64,000 nt of DNA from Nesterenkonia lacusekhoensis. GTDB lineage: Bacteria > Actinomycetota > Actinomycetes > Actinomycetales > Micrococcaceae. The stretch is taken from the NCBI RefSeq assembly GCF_017876395.1, contig NZ_JAGINX010000001.1:124001-188000 (forward strand), written 5' to 3'. The notes under the pieces are model-generated. The model was not told the DNA's origin, ran no database searches, and saw only the letters and a list, made by a program, of their open reading frames with translations. A program made the translations under genes and the position numbers. Below, piece after piece: positions 1 through 7,845 of the stretch (positions are counted from its first letter, which is position 1; each line of letters opens with the position of its first letter).

Positions 1-171
1 CTGGCCGAGGCTGCGGCCGCCGTCGTCGCTCACCCGGTGATGGAGGAGGCCTGGCGCACTGCCCAGGGCTGGGCGGCGAAGGCGAAGGCCGCCATCGCGC
101 CGCTGCCGGAGTCCACGGTGAAGACCGCGCTGAACTCCTTCGCCGACGCCGTCGTCGAACGCGACGGCTGA
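1..171 (+). CDS. Polyprenyl diphosphate synthase, C-terminal end (partial)
   Basis: The open frame enters from the left edge and stops with TGA at 169-171, leaving 56 residues. The end, with an Ala-rich helix followed by LPESTVKTALNSFADAVVER, resembles the C-terminus of trans-isoprenyl (hepta/octaprenyl) diphosphate synthases, where a similar 'LP....AL..L.D.VV.R' ending is common. Such enzymes make the menaquinone side chain. The catalytic aspartate-rich motifs would lie outside the window, so the assignment rests on the tail alone. The gene is convergent with the HIT gene, with only 13 bp between the two stop codons. Confidence 0.55.
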   Translation: MAEAAAAVVAHPVMEEAWRTAQGWAAKAKAAIAPLPESTVKTALNSFADAVVERDG

Positions 172-184
172 ACAGCGCCGCTGA

Positions 185-685
185 TCAGCGTCCTGACAGT
201 ACCTGCTTCAGCGCCGCGCTGAGCTCTTCGGCCTTCTGCGCGCGGACCTCCGCGTCCACCGGGTGGCGGATCTGCCGGTAGAGCATATCGTCGCGGTACC
301 GGGGGAAGATGTGCAGGTGGTAGTGCCAGACGTGCTGGTTGCCGGAGGGTTCGTTGTGCTGCCGCACAGAGGTGCCTTCCGGGTTCCAGGCCAGCTTCAT
401 CGCCAGGGCGACGTCGCGGGACATGGCCCCGATCCTGCCCAGCAGGTGGTCACTGAGGTCATAGAGCGCCTCATAGTGCTGGACCGGGACGATCATGGCA
501 TGGCCCTCATGGGGGCCGAATCCGTCGCAGGCCATGAAGACCAGCAGCTCGTCGTCCTGGTGCACCACATCGCTGAGCTCGCAGCGGTTTCCCGGATCGG
601 AGACGTCTCCGGCGGCCAGCCCGCAGAAGGGACAGACGTACCCCTCGGGGGCATGGGACTGCCAGAGCCGAGCGGGAAGGGTCAC
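185..685 (-). CDS. HIT family (histidine triad) protein
   Basis: A 166-residue protein of the histidine triad superfamily of nucleotide hydrolases and transferases. The signature is HVWHYHLHIFPRY, which contains the H-x-H-x-H active-site triad. A CPFC motif near the N-terminus may bind zinc, as in several HIT proteins. The GTG start at 685 is preferred because it overlaps the TGA of the upstream gene (GTGA), giving translational coupling. An ATG at 757 would add 24 Arg-rich residues lying inside the upstream gene. The substrate is not predictable; dinucleoside polyphosphates or adenosine phosphoramidates are usual for the family. Confidence 0.85.
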   Translation of the reverse strand: MTLPARLWQSHAPEGYVCPFCGLAAGDVSDPGNRCELSDVVHQDDELLVFMACDGFGPHEGHAMIVPVQHYEALYDLSDHLLGRIGAMSRDVALAMKLAWNPEGTSVRQHNEPSGNQHVWHYHLHIFPRYRDDMLYRQIRHPVDAEVRAQKAEELSAALKQVLSGR

Positions 686-1131
686 TGGTCCTCCTCGAAG
701 GAGAACTCCAGCAGGTCGAAGACGAACTCGCTGACGGTGGCGCCCTCTGCGGACCACTCGTCCTTGTCATTGTTCCGCCGGAAGATCAGCGGGTCGGGAA
801 CGTCCAGATCCGAGGCGTCCACGCCCCAGACCCAGCGCTCCTCCTCATCCTCGAGGAAGAGCAGATAGCCGTCCTCGATCACCAGCTCATCCGGGTCGAA
901 GAAGAAGTGATAGGCCTCCATGAGCTCTTCGCAGCGGCCCAGGGCGCGGTAGAACTCCTCGAGCACCAGCGGCAGCTCCATCGCGGCCGGAAGCTCGGAG
1001 TCGGCCAGCAGCTGCCGGAGCTCCTCAGCGCTGAGCCCCTCCTCAGGGGTCCACTGGTCGTCGAGGTACTTCGGCACCAGGGCCTTGAACTTCTCGAGGA
1101 ACATGTCCGTCTCTGCGCTCGTGGAAGCCAT
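682..1131 (-). CDS. Acidic hypothetical protein, possible SMI1/KNR4 (SUKH)-like
   Basis: A 149-residue, very acidic soluble protein. The central part (about residues 60-145) has a 'FYRALGRCEELMEAYHFFFD ... LLFLEDEE...W.WGVD...LDVPDPLIFRR' layout that resembles SUKH/SMI1-KNR4 domains. These are found in immunity proteins and in housekeeping proteins of unknown role; the similarity is judged by eye. It overlaps the downstream HIT gene by 4 nt, so the two are one operon. The start is supported by a TAGACT -10 box exactly 6 nt upstream (leaderless). There is no signal peptide or membrane segment. Confidence 0.65.
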   Translation of the reverse strand: MASTSAETDMFLEKFKALVPKYLDDQWTPEEGLSAEELRQLLADSELPAAMELPLVLEEFYRALGRCEELMEAYHFFFDPDELVIEDGYLLFLEDEEERWVWGVDASDLDVPDPLIFRRNNDKDEWSAEGATVSEFVFDLLEFSFEEDQ

Positions 1132-1137
1132 AGCGGC

Positions 1138-1143
1138 AGTCTA
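1138..1143 (-). promoter_or_regulatory. -10 box of leaderless promoter (gene at 682-1131)
   Basis: TAGACT read on the minus strand, separated by 6 nt (GCCGCT) from the ATG at 1131. No Shine-Dalgarno sequence is present, so transcription probably starts at or next to the A of ATG. Confidence 0.6.
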
Positions 1144-1257
1144 TCGGTCGGGGAGGGACATGGGGCCGGGAAGAACAGTCGGGCCGGGTGCGTTCCCTCC
1201 CATGCCGTGCGTTACGGCATACTGTTCTGAGGTAATCGAGCAGAAGGAACCCTCTCC

Positions 1258-2682
1258 GTGTCCAACCCGCAGAATCGCCCTGTCCGAGTCGCCGTCGTCG
1301 GTGCTGGCCCCGCCGGTGTCTACGCCTCGGACATCTTGGCCAAGGCGCAGAAGAAGAACGACGTCGAATTCAGCATCGACCTCTTCGACCGCTACCCCGC
1401 GCCCTTCGGGCTGATCCGCTACGGCGTCGCGCCGGATCACCCGCGCATCAAAGGCATCATCAAGGCTCTGCACAAGGTCATGGACCGCGGCGACATCCGC
1501 CTGCTGGGCAACGTGGACATCGGCACCGACCTCACGCTGGAGGATCTGCGCGCCCACTACGACGCCGTGATCTTCTCCACCGGCGCCATCAGGGATGCGG
1601 CGCTGAACATCCCCGGCGTCGAGCTCGAGGGATCCTACGGTGCCGCCGACTTCGTCTCCTGGTACGACGGCCACCCGGACTACCCGCGCGAGTGGCCCCT
1701 GGAGGCGGAGAAGGTCGCGGTCATCGGCAACGGCAACGTGGCCCTGGACGTGGCCCGGGTGCTCTCCAAGCATCCGGAAGACCTGCTGAGCACCGAGATC
1801 CCGGAGAACGTCTACGCCGAGCTGCAGAAGTCTCCGGTCTCGGATGTCCACATCTTCGGACGCCGTGGACCGGCTCAGGTGAAGTTCACCCCGCTGGAGC
1901 TGCGTGAGCTCTCACACAGCCGCGACGTCGACATCGTCCTCTATGAGGAGGACTTCGAGTTCGATGAGGCCTCCGACGAGGAGATCAGGAACAACAACCA
2001 GGTCAAGACCATGGTCAACACCTTGGCGAACTGGTTGGTGGAGCAGGAGGAGCGCACGGAGGAGGCCTCCCGAAAGTTCCACATGCACTTCCTCCACCAG
2101 CCGGTGGAGATCCTGGAGGGCCGCGACGCCGACGGCAACGGCACCGGCAAGGTGGCCGGCATCCGCTTCGAGCGCATGGAGCTCGACGGCACCGGCAACG
2201 CCTTGGGCACCGGCGAGTACGTGGACTACGAGGTCCAAGCCGTCTACCGGGCCATCGGCTACTTCGGCTCCGAGATCAGCGGGATCCCCTTCGACGAGAA
2301 GAAGGGCGTGATCGTCAACGAGGCCGGGCGTGTGCTGGACGACGCCGGCGAGCACATCCCCGGCACCTACGCCACCGGGTGGATCAAGCGTGGGCCCGTG
2401 GGACTGATCGGCCACACCAAGGGTGATGCCCTGGAGACCATCGGCTGCCTGCTGGAGGACGTCCACCAGCTGCCGGTGGCGGAGAATCCGGACGAGCAGG
2501 CGGTCATCGACCTGCTGGAGTCCCGCGGCGTCGAATACACCACCTGGGAGGGCTGGCTGAAGCTGGACGAGCATGAGGTCAGCCTGGGCGAGTCCTATGG
2601 CGAGCTGCCCGACGGCACAGTCCGCGAGCGGGTCAAAGTGGTCCCGCGTGAAGAGATGGTCCGCATCTCCCGCGAGTCCTGA
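1258..2682 (+). CDS. fprA: Ferredoxin/adrenodoxin-type NADP+ reductase
   Basis: A 474-residue FAD flavoprotein of the FprA/adrenodoxin-reductase family, which transfers electrons between NADPH and ferredoxins. An N-terminal FAD motif VAVVGAGPAGVYASDIL (about residues 10-27) is followed by the diagnostic YPAPFGLIRYGVAPDHPRIK stretch (about 45-65), an NADP motif VIGNGNVALDVARVL (about 155-170) and FGRRGPAQVKFTPLELREL. Near the C-terminus 'GTYATGWIKRGPVGLIGHTK' completes the FAD site. The start is GTG, with AGAAGG about 9 nt upstream. Monocistronic, convergent with htpX; a palindromic repeat separates the two stop codons. Length is normal for the family. Confidence 0.93.
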   Translation: MSNPQNRPVRVAVVGAGPAGVYASDILAKAQKKNDVEFSIDLFDRYPAPFGLIRYGVAPDHPRIKGIIKALHKVMDRGDIRLLGNVDIGTDLTLEDLRAHYDAVIFSTGAIRDAALNIPGVELEGSYGAADFVSWYDGHPDYPREWPLEAEKVAVIGNGNVALDVARVLSKHPEDLLSTEIPENVYAELQKSPVSDVHIFGRRGPAQVKFTPLELRELSHSRDVDIVLYEEDFEFDEASDEEIRNNNQVKTMVNTLANWLVEQEERTEEASRKFHMHFLHQPVEILEGRDADGNGTGKVAGIRFERMELDGTGNALGTGEYVDYEVQAVYRAIGYFGSEISGIPFDEKKGVIVNEAGRVLDDAGEHIPGTYATGWIKRGPVGLIGHTKGDALETIGCLLEDVHQLPVAENPDEQAVIDLLESRGVEYTTWEGWLKLDEHEVSLGESYGELPDGTVRERVKVVPREEMVRISRES

Positions 2683-2717
2683 GGCCGGACTTCCCCCGGG
2701 AAACCTGTGGAGGACCG

Positions 2718-2784
2718 GATCGCCCCGGGCTTCTCCTGAGAATCGCCGTTTTCGGCCGATCATCAGGAAAAGCCCGGGGCGATC
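2718..2784. repeat. Palindromic repeat, family A copy 1 (67 bp)
   Basis: An interrupted palindrome with two 22-bp arms (one mismatch) around a 23-bp core containing CCGTTTTCGG. It lies between the convergent fprA and htpX genes and could act as a bidirectional terminator. A second element of the same 67-bp length lies at 12271-12337 (48 of 67 positions identical), so it looks like a dispersed repeat and not only a terminator. Confidence 0.75.
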
Positions 2785-2830
2785 TCTCTCAGCCCAGTCT
2801 CTCAGCCTCAGAGAACCTCGACGTCGGCGC

Positions 2831-3721
2831 TCAGCGTTCGGCGTCGCCCCGGTAGCCTGCCATCTCCTCCAGGCGTGCGATGCGCTGGTCCATCGGCGGG
2901 TGGGTGGAGAACATCTGCTTGGCACGCGGCCCGAACGGGTTGGCGATCATCATGTGCGCATGCGCGTCATGCTTGGGGTCCTCCTTCATGGGGTACCGCG
3001 AGATGCCGCGGTCGAGCTTGTCCAGCGCGGAGGCCAGTGCGAGCGGATCGCCGCTGAGCTGGGCGCCGTCGGCGTCGGCGTCGAACTCACGGGTCCGGCT
3101 GATGGCCATCTGGATCAGGCTGGCCGCCACCGGCATCAGGAACACCGCCAGGATCGAGCCGATGAGCATCAGCGGGTTGCCGCCCTGCTGGTTGCCGCGC
3201 CCGCCGCCGAAGAGCAGGAAGAACTGAGCAATGGTGGTCAGGAAGCCGGCGACAGCGGCCGCCACCGACGAGATGAGGATGTCTCGGTTGTAGACGTGCA
3301 TCAGTTCGTGCCCGGTGACTCCGCGCAGCTCGCGTTCGGTCAGCAGGTTCAGGATGCCCTCGGTGAAGCAGACGACGCCGTTGTCCGGGTTGCGCCCGGT
3401 GGCGAAGGCGTTCGGTGTGGGGGAGGGGGCGATGTAGATGCGCGGCACCGGCTGCTGAGCTCGGTGAGCCAGCTCCTCGACCATCCGGTACAGCTGTGGT
3501 GCCTGCTCCTTGGAGACCGGTCGGGCCTTCATGGCCCGCAGAGCGATCTTGTCCGAGTTCCAGTAGGAGTAGGCGACGGAGACCAGTCCGATGCCGGCGA
3601 AGATGAACAGGAACGCAGGGGTTCCGGAGCTGTAGGCGACCACTGCTCCGACTGCCAGCAGCAGGGCGAAGAGGAAGGCCAGGAGCCCCGCGGTGCGCAG
3701 TCGTCCGTGGTGGTGATGCAT
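2831..3721 (-). CDS. htpX: HtpX-type M48 membrane zinc metalloprotease
   Basis: A 296-residue membrane peptidase of the M48B family, thought to degrade misfolded membrane proteins. Two hydrophobic segments span about residues 11-52. The zinc-binding HELMH motif is at about 138-142, and the REFDADADGA stretch (third zinc ligand Glu) is at about 210-218. Two further hydrophobic stretches lie between them. The start at 3721 is chosen because GGAGG lies 7 nt upstream; a longer frame to 3799 has no ribosome-binding site. The His-rich N-terminus (MHHHH) is natural sequence. The gene is divergent from the phosphate transporter gene. Confidence 0.92.
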   Translation of the reverse strand: MHHHHGRLRTAGLLAFLFALLLAVGAVVAYSSGTPAFLFIFAGIGLVSVAYSYWNSDKIALRAMKARPVSKEQAPQLYRMVEELAHRAQQPVPRIYIAPSPTPNAFATGRNPDNGVVCFTEGILNLLTERELRGVTGHELMHVYNRDILISSVAAAVAGFLTTIAQFFLLFGGGRGNQQGGNPLMLIGSILAVFLMPVAASLIQMAISRTREFDADADGAQLSGDPLALASALDKLDRGISRYPMKEDPKHDAHAHMMIANPFGPRAKQMFSTHPPMDQRIARLEEMAGYRGDAER

Positions 3722-3822
3722 AGGGAACCTCCGCTGATTCGGCGTTGAGAGACCTCGACAGTGATCAACACCATCGTATCTGCGGGACTTCCCAGCCACG
3801 CGTCGCCGCAGTGAGGCCTCAT

Positions 3823-3844
3823 GTTCACCTTTCGTTCACCTTCC
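3823..3844 (+). promoter_or_regulatory. PHO-box-like direct repeat
   Basis: Two consecutive 11-nt units, GTTCACCTTTC and GTTCACCTTCC, followed by a degenerate GGTGTCAC and another GTTCAC at 3854. The 11-nt spacing and the GTTCA core match PhoP-binding PHO boxes of actinobacteria. The site lies just before a Na/Pi cotransporter gene. It is unusually close to the start codon, so PhoP binding here could repress, or transcription could be leaderless. Confidence 0.6.
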
Positions 3845-3862
3845 GGTGTCACTGTTCACGAC

Positions 3863-5104
3863 ATGACCACATCGCCGCTGGCCGATGAGCGGAACAGCAT
3901 TTCCCGCCAAGATCACGCCCCCTCGGAAGAGGCGGCGCACCTCTCCAGTCCCTTCGAGCGGTTCGGGCTCTCCGGCCGTCCTCTGCAGATCCTCAACTGG
4001 CTGGCCGTCGTCGCCGCGGTCTACGTGCTGATCACCGCTGTCGGCGTCATCGGCTCAGGCTTCAAGATCGCCACCGGCGACCAGGCTGCGACGCTCTTCG
4101 AGTTCGCGACCAACCCGCTGGTCGGTCTGATGATCGGTGTGGTGGCCACCGCGCTGACCCAGTCCTCCTCCACCACCACCTCGGTGACGGTGGGCCTGGT
4201 GGCCGGCGGCCTGCCGCTGTCTGTGGCCATCCCGATCATCATGGGTGCCAACATCGGCACCACGCTGACCAACACCCTGGTCAGCCTGGGCATGGTCAAG
4301 GACAAGGACGCCTTCCGCCGCGGCTTCGCCGCAGCCACCGTCCACGACTTCTTCAACCTCATCGCGGTAGCCATCTTCCTGACCCTGGAGATGGCCTTCG
4401 GCGTCCTGGAGAGGCTCTCCACGGCTTTGGCCAGCGTCAGCTCCGGGACCGACGGCGGCATCGTCGCCAGCTTCTTCGGCGGCATCGGTACTGTGGTCGA
4501 GGCGATCACCAAGCCGCTGGCCGAGGCCATCGAGGCCGGCCTGGGCTGGGTGCCGGGCCTCTGGCAGGGCATCGTGATGATCGTCGTCGCCGTCGCGCTG
4601 ATCCTGATGGTCATCAACTTCATCGGTCGCCTGCTCAAAGTGCTGATGGTGGGGCGAGCCAAGCAGGTCCTCCACGCAGCCATCGGACGCGGCCCCGTCA
4701 CGGGCATCGCCTCCGGCACTGCTGTCACCGTGATGGTCCAGTCCTCCTCCACCTCCACCGCCCTGGCGGTGCCGCTGGCCGGCTCGGGGGCCTTCACGCT
4801 CAAGCAGATCTACCCCTACACCTTGGGCACCAACATCGGCACCACGGTCACCGCGCTGATCTCCGCCTTCGCCTTCACCGGGCCGGAGGCCACCATCGCC
4901 CTGACCGCGGCCTATGCGCACCTGCTGTTCAACGTCTTGGCGGTGGCGCTGATCTACGGGGTGCCGTTCCTGCGGGACCTGCCTCCGCGCGGGGCCACCT
5001 GGCTGGCTGGCCTCGCGGCGGAGAAGAAGATCTATGCCGCCGTCTGGGTGCTGGGAGTCTTCGTGGTGATCCCGCTCGCGCTGATCCTGGTGACATCTCT
5101 CTGA
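3863..5104 (+). CDS. Na+/Pi cotransporter family protein, paralogue 1
   Basis: A 413-residue polytopic membrane protein of the Na/Pi-cotransporter family (NptA/SLC34-like), which imports phosphate with sodium. It shows the family's internal repeat, with one QSSS motif in each half: TQSSSTTTSVTVG and VQSSSTSTALAVP. Each repeat also has an N-(I/L)-GTT motif (GANIGTTLTN and GTNIGTTVTA). There is no C-terminal PhoU domain. An ATG at 3821 in the same frame would place the PHO-like box inside the gene, so 3863 is preferred, although no clear ribosome-binding site is visible. A close paralogue follows 173 bp downstream. Confidence 0.85.
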   Translation: MTTSPLADERNSISRQDHAPSEEAAHLSSPFERFGLSGRPLQILNWLAVVAAVYVLITAVGVIGSGFKIATGDQAATLFEFATNPLVGLMIGVVATALTQSSSTTTSVTVGLVAGGLPLSVAIPIIMGANIGTTLTNTLVSLGMVKDKDAFRRGFAAATVHDFFNLIAVAIFLTLEMAFGVLERLSTALASVSSGTDGGIVASFFGGIGTVVEAITKPLAEAIEAGLGWVPGLWQGIVMIVVAVALILMVINFIGRLLKVLMVGRAKQVLHAAIGRGPVTGIASGTAVTVMVQSSSTSTALAVPLAGSGAFTLKQIYPYTLGTNIGTTVTALISAFAFTGPEATIALTAAYAHLLFNVLAVALIYGVPFLRDLPPRGATWLAGLAAEKKIYAAVWVLGVFVVIPLALILVTSL

Positions 5105-5168
5105 GGCAGACCGCTCCTGACCAGGAGTGATGGCGACCTCAGAAATCACTCCGCCACGTCCACGTGCC

Positions 5169-5190
5169 GTTAACCTTCGGTTTCCCTCTG
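5169..5190 (+). promoter_or_regulatory. Degenerate PHO-box-like repeat
   Basis: Units GTTAACCTTCG and GTTTCCCTCTG are spaced by 11 nt, 88 bp before the start of the second Na/Pi transporter gene. They are weaker than the copy at 3823 but have the same arrangement and gene context, and a more conventional distance from the start codon. Confidence 0.4.
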
Positions 5191-5277
5191 TGCCATCTGA
5201 CTTCCGCACACTGGGGCTGACCGTTGAGGAGGGCCCGGAGCAGGTGCCTGCCTCTGGCTGCCACGAGGGGAAGATTC

Positions 5278-6591
5278 ATGACTGTGGACCCGTCTGCTCG
5301 CAACCGTGCTGAGGACAGCACGGTGCTGCGCGACCGGCTCGAGGGCCAGCCTGATCCGGCGCCTCAGTCGGAGCATGCCTCTCAGCTCGCGGAAGAGGCC
5401 GCAGAGCCGGAGGCTCCGAAGCAGCTGATCAGCATCTTCGAGAACCTCGGTCTGCGCGGCCGGGCCCTGACTGTGGCCAACTGGCTCTCCGTGGTCGCCG
5501 GCGTCTGGGTGCTCATCACGGCAGTCGGAGTGATCGGCGACGGGTTCAGCCTCGCCGCCGGCGGTCAGGCCGAGACGCTGTTCGACTTCGCCTCGAACCC
5601 GCTGATCGCGCTGATGATCGGTCTGGGCGCCACTGCTTTCACCCAGTCCTCCTCCACCACGACCTCGATCACCGTGGGCATGGTCGCCGGCGGGCTCCCG
5701 TTGGACATCGCGGTCCCGATCCTCATGGGTGCCAACCTCGGCACTACGATGACCAACACTCTGGTCAGCCTGGGGATGGTCCGGGACAAGGATGCCTTCC
5801 GCCGTGGGTTCGCCGCAGCCACCGTCCACGACTTCTTCAACATCCTGGCCGTGCTCATCATCCTTCCTCTGGAGCTGATGACCGGCTTCCTGCAGCGGGC
5901 TTCTGAGGCGGTGACCGCACCGCTGGCCTCCGCCGACGGCAGCTGGTTGGCCTCCGGCTTCGAGGCCGTGGGCGACGGTGTCAGCATGGTCAAGGAGCCG
6001 GGTGCTGACCTGATCATCTTCGGTACCAGCTTCCTGCCTGAGCTGTGGCAGGGCATCCTGCTGATCGTGGTGGGGATCGGGCTGATCCTGCTGGTCATCA
6101 ACTTCATCGGCAAAATGCTCAAGGTTCTCATGGTGGGTCAGGCCCAGAAGGTCCTCCACGCCGCGATCGGCCGCGGCCCGGCCTCCGGTGTGGCCTCCGG
6201 GGCCATCATGACCGTGATGGTCCAGTCGTCCTCCACGACGACGGCGCTCACCGTGCCGCTGGCCGGTTCCGGGCACTTCGGGGTCAAGCAGCTCTACCCG
6301 TTCACCGTGGGCGCGAACATCGGCACCACGATGACCGCCCTGATCGCCGCCTTCGCCTTCAGCGGCGCTGAGGGTCAGCTGGCCCTGCAGGCCGCACTGA
6401 TCCATCTGTTCTTCAATCTGAGTGCGCTCGTCGTGGTCTTCTGCATCCCGGGGCTGCGCAACCTGCCGCCGCTGGCGGCCCAGACCTTGGCCAATCTCTC
6501 TGCTGAGCGGAAGCTCTATGCTGCCGTCTGGACGCTGGGCGTCTTCGTTGCCTTGCCGCTGAGCCTGATCTTTGTGAGCGTGATGCTGTGA
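5278..6591 (+). CDS. Na+/Pi cotransporter family protein, paralogue 2
   Basis: A 437-residue paralogue of the preceding transporter, with the same two QSSS motifs (TQSSSTTTSITVG, VQSSSTTTALTVP) and the same GAN(L/I)GTTMT elements. The N-terminal cytoplasmic segment of about 55 residues is hydrophilic and differs from paralogue 1. The ATG at 5278 is chosen because GAGGGGAAG lies 5 nt upstream; the frame is open to 5224 but without a ribosome-binding site. Its last codons overlap the start of a coiled-coil gene, so the two are translationally coupled. Tandem duplication suggests transporters with different affinities; this is inference. Confidence 0.88.
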   Translation: MTVDPSARNRAEDSTVLRDRLEGQPDPAPQSEHASQLAEEAAEPEAPKQLISIFENLGLRGRALTVANWLSVVAGVWVLITAVGVIGDGFSLAAGGQAETLFDFASNPLIALMIGLGATAFTQSSSTTTSITVGMVAGGLPLDIAVPILMGANLGTTMTNTLVSLGMVRDKDAFRRGFAAATVHDFFNILAVLIILPLELMTGFLQRASEAVTAPLASADGSWLASGFEAVGDGVSMVKEPGADLIIFGTSFLPELWQGILLIVVGIGLILLVINFIGKMLKVLMVGQAQKVLHAAIGRGPASGVASGAIMTVMVQSSSTTTALTVPLAGSGHFGVKQLYPFTVGANIGTTMTALIAAFAFSGAEGQLALQAALIHLFFNLSALVVVFCIPGLRNLPPLAAQTLANLSAERKLYAAVWTLGVFVALPLSLIFVSVML

Positions 6592-6953
6592 CTGCTGAAC
6601 GGAAGGACCAGGAAGAGCTCCGCGACATGGAGGTCGAGCTCGAGCTCATCCTCCAGGACGCTGAGGTCACCGTCGCCAAGATTCGTGAGGAGCTGGCCCA
6701 GCATCGCCAGCTGCGGCGTCAGCGCGAGCAGATCGAACGCCTGCCTGAGTATCTGGCCCAGACTGAGGTCCGCTGGCGCGATATGCGGATCCTGCTGGAC
6801 GAGGTCCGCGACGAGCTCACCGAGGGGAAGCGCGATGCGGCAGAGGCCGCCGATGCTGCTGACGGGCGGTCTGCTGAGGCTCCCGGCGCGGGGGAAGTCG
6901 ACGCCGGCTCTGCCGGGGACTCCGAGGGCGGGCCGGACCGCTCCGCCTCCTGA
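6588..6953 (+). CDS. Coiled-coil hypothetical protein coupled to Na/Pi transporter
   Basis: A 121-residue soluble protein that begins with a GTG overlapping the transporter stop codon (GTGA). Residues 5-80 are charged and heptad-like (Glu/Leu/Arg-rich), predicting a long coiled coil; the last 40 residues are Ala/Gly/Asp-rich and probably disordered. There is no membrane segment. I recognise no domain. The 4-nt overlap suggests it works with the transporter, for example as a regulator or a scaffold taking the place of the PhoU-like domain found on other NptA proteins. That role is speculative. Confidence 0.7.
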   Translation: MTAERKDQEELRDMEVELELILQDAEVTVAKIREELAQHRQLRRQREQIERLPEYLAQTEVRWRDMRILLDEVRDELTEGKRDAAEAADAADGRSAEAPGAGEVDAGSAGDSEGGPDRSAS

Positions 6954-7031
6954 GCCGTTGCCAGAACCTGCAGGCGGCCGGAGCTGAAAGCGGCCAGAAG
7001 AGGGGCGCCGCCAGAGGCTGACGGTTTCCAG

Positions 7032-7086
7032 AGAGTGACGAGGGGCCGGGGGACGGAAGCTTCCGTCTTCGGCCCCTCGTCACTCT
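7032..7086. terminator. Bidirectional terminator hairpin
   Basis: 17-bp perfect arms (AGAGTGACGAGGGGCCG and its complement) surround a 21-nt loop that itself contains ACGGAAGCTTCCGT. It sits between the convergent coiled-coil gene and yajQ. Confidence 0.75.
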
Positions 7087-7103
7087 GCGGCGTCTGAGAA
7101 GGG

Positions 7104-7592
7104 TCAGCGCATGTTCACGAACTGCAGCGCGGCGTCCTCGAAGTCTTTGAGCAGGGCCATGACCTCCTGCAGGTCGTCGCGGGACTTGGAGGTCACGCGC
7201 AGCTCGTCGCCCTGGATGGTGGCCTTCACCGACTTGGGGCCCTCGTCCCGGATCAGCTTGGAGATCTTCTTGGCAGTGGGCTGGTCGATGCCTTCCTTGA
7301 TGGAGCCTTCGATCCGGTGCTCCTTGCCGGAGGCGTAGGGCTCTCCGGTGTCGAAGGACTTCAGGGAGATGCCGCGCTTGACCAGCTTGGAGCCGAACAC
7401 GTCCTTGACCGCCTTGGCGCGCTCCTCGGAGTTCGCCCTGATCAGGATGTTCTCGCCGGAGAAGTCGATCTCTGCGCCGGTGCCGCGGAAGTCGTAACGC
7501 TGGGCGATCTCCTTCTGCGCCTGGTTCAGCGCGTTGGAGACCTCCTGCTTTTCCACTGTGGACACGATGTCGAAGCTTGATTCCTTAGCCAT
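7104..7592 (-). CDS. yajQ: YajQ family nucleotide-binding protein
   Basis: A 162-residue protein of the YajQ/DUF520 family, which binds nucleotides; some homologues bind cyclic di-GMP. It begins with the family's typical '[24 protein letters not shown]' pattern and carries the [13 protein letters not shown] and ISLKSFDTG segments seen in YajQ proteins, ending in [15 protein letters not shown]. Length matches the family (about 163). The start is supported by a TAGACT box 6 nt upstream, so the mRNA is probably leaderless. Monocistronic, and divergent from the MetE-like gene. Function in actinobacteria is not established. Confidence 0.92.
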   Translation of the reverse strand: MAKESSFDIVSTVEKQEVSNALNQAQKEIAQRYDFRGTGAEIDFSGENILIRANSEERAKAVKDVFGSKLVKRGISLKSFDTGEPYASGKEHRIEGSIKEGIDQPTAKKISKLIRDEGPKSVKATIQGDELRVTSKSRDDLQEVMALLKDFEDAALQFVNMR

Positions 7593-7598
7593 GGGTTC

Positions 7599-7604
7599 AG
7601 TCTA
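7599..7604 (-). promoter_or_regulatory. -10 box of leaderless promoter (yajQ)
   Basis: TAGACT on the minus strand, then GAACCC (6 nt), then the ATG of yajQ. No ribosome-binding site. Confidence 0.6.
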
Positions 7605-7673
7605 AAGGTGTGGGGAGTTCACATACTGGATCCTCAGCCTGGCAGTTGAACATATCGACGCCGGTTACGTAGT

Positions 7674-7800
7674 CTCAGAGGCGCAGTGAGCATGCGAAGC
7701 CTCGCGCCTGTCATGGGCACCGCTGCGGACTCTGACCCTCCCTCCCTCGGTGGGGACTGTCCGCGGCCGGGAGGGGCGGCGTCGGCGTCGTCCCGCCGGG
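7674..7800 (+). promoter_or_regulatory. GC-rich structured leader of the MetE-like gene
   Basis: The 5' region of the MetE-like gene holds several complementary segments: GCGCAG near 7681 with CTGCG near 7723, and a C-rich CCCTCCCTCC followed by GGTGGGG and GGGAGGGG. The position and gene context suit a SAM- or methionine-responsive leader. The CCCTCC...GGTGGGG element faintly recalls SAM-IV RNAs, but I cannot fit it to a known riboswitch consensus by eye. Confidence 0.3.
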
Positions 7801-7845
7801 CTTCACGGATGATCTCCTCCGTGCACCTGAAAGGACACAGTGCGC

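Noticed and set aside
263-868. Long open frame on the plus strand opposite the HIT gene
   Set aside because: High-GC antisense shadow; the opposing frame has the histidine triad, and this one has no ribosome-binding site or family features.
4055-5209. Long minus-strand frame across the first Na/Pi transporter
   Set aside because: Gly/Gln/His/Arg-rich shadow of the transporter gene, with no hydrophobic or domain pattern.
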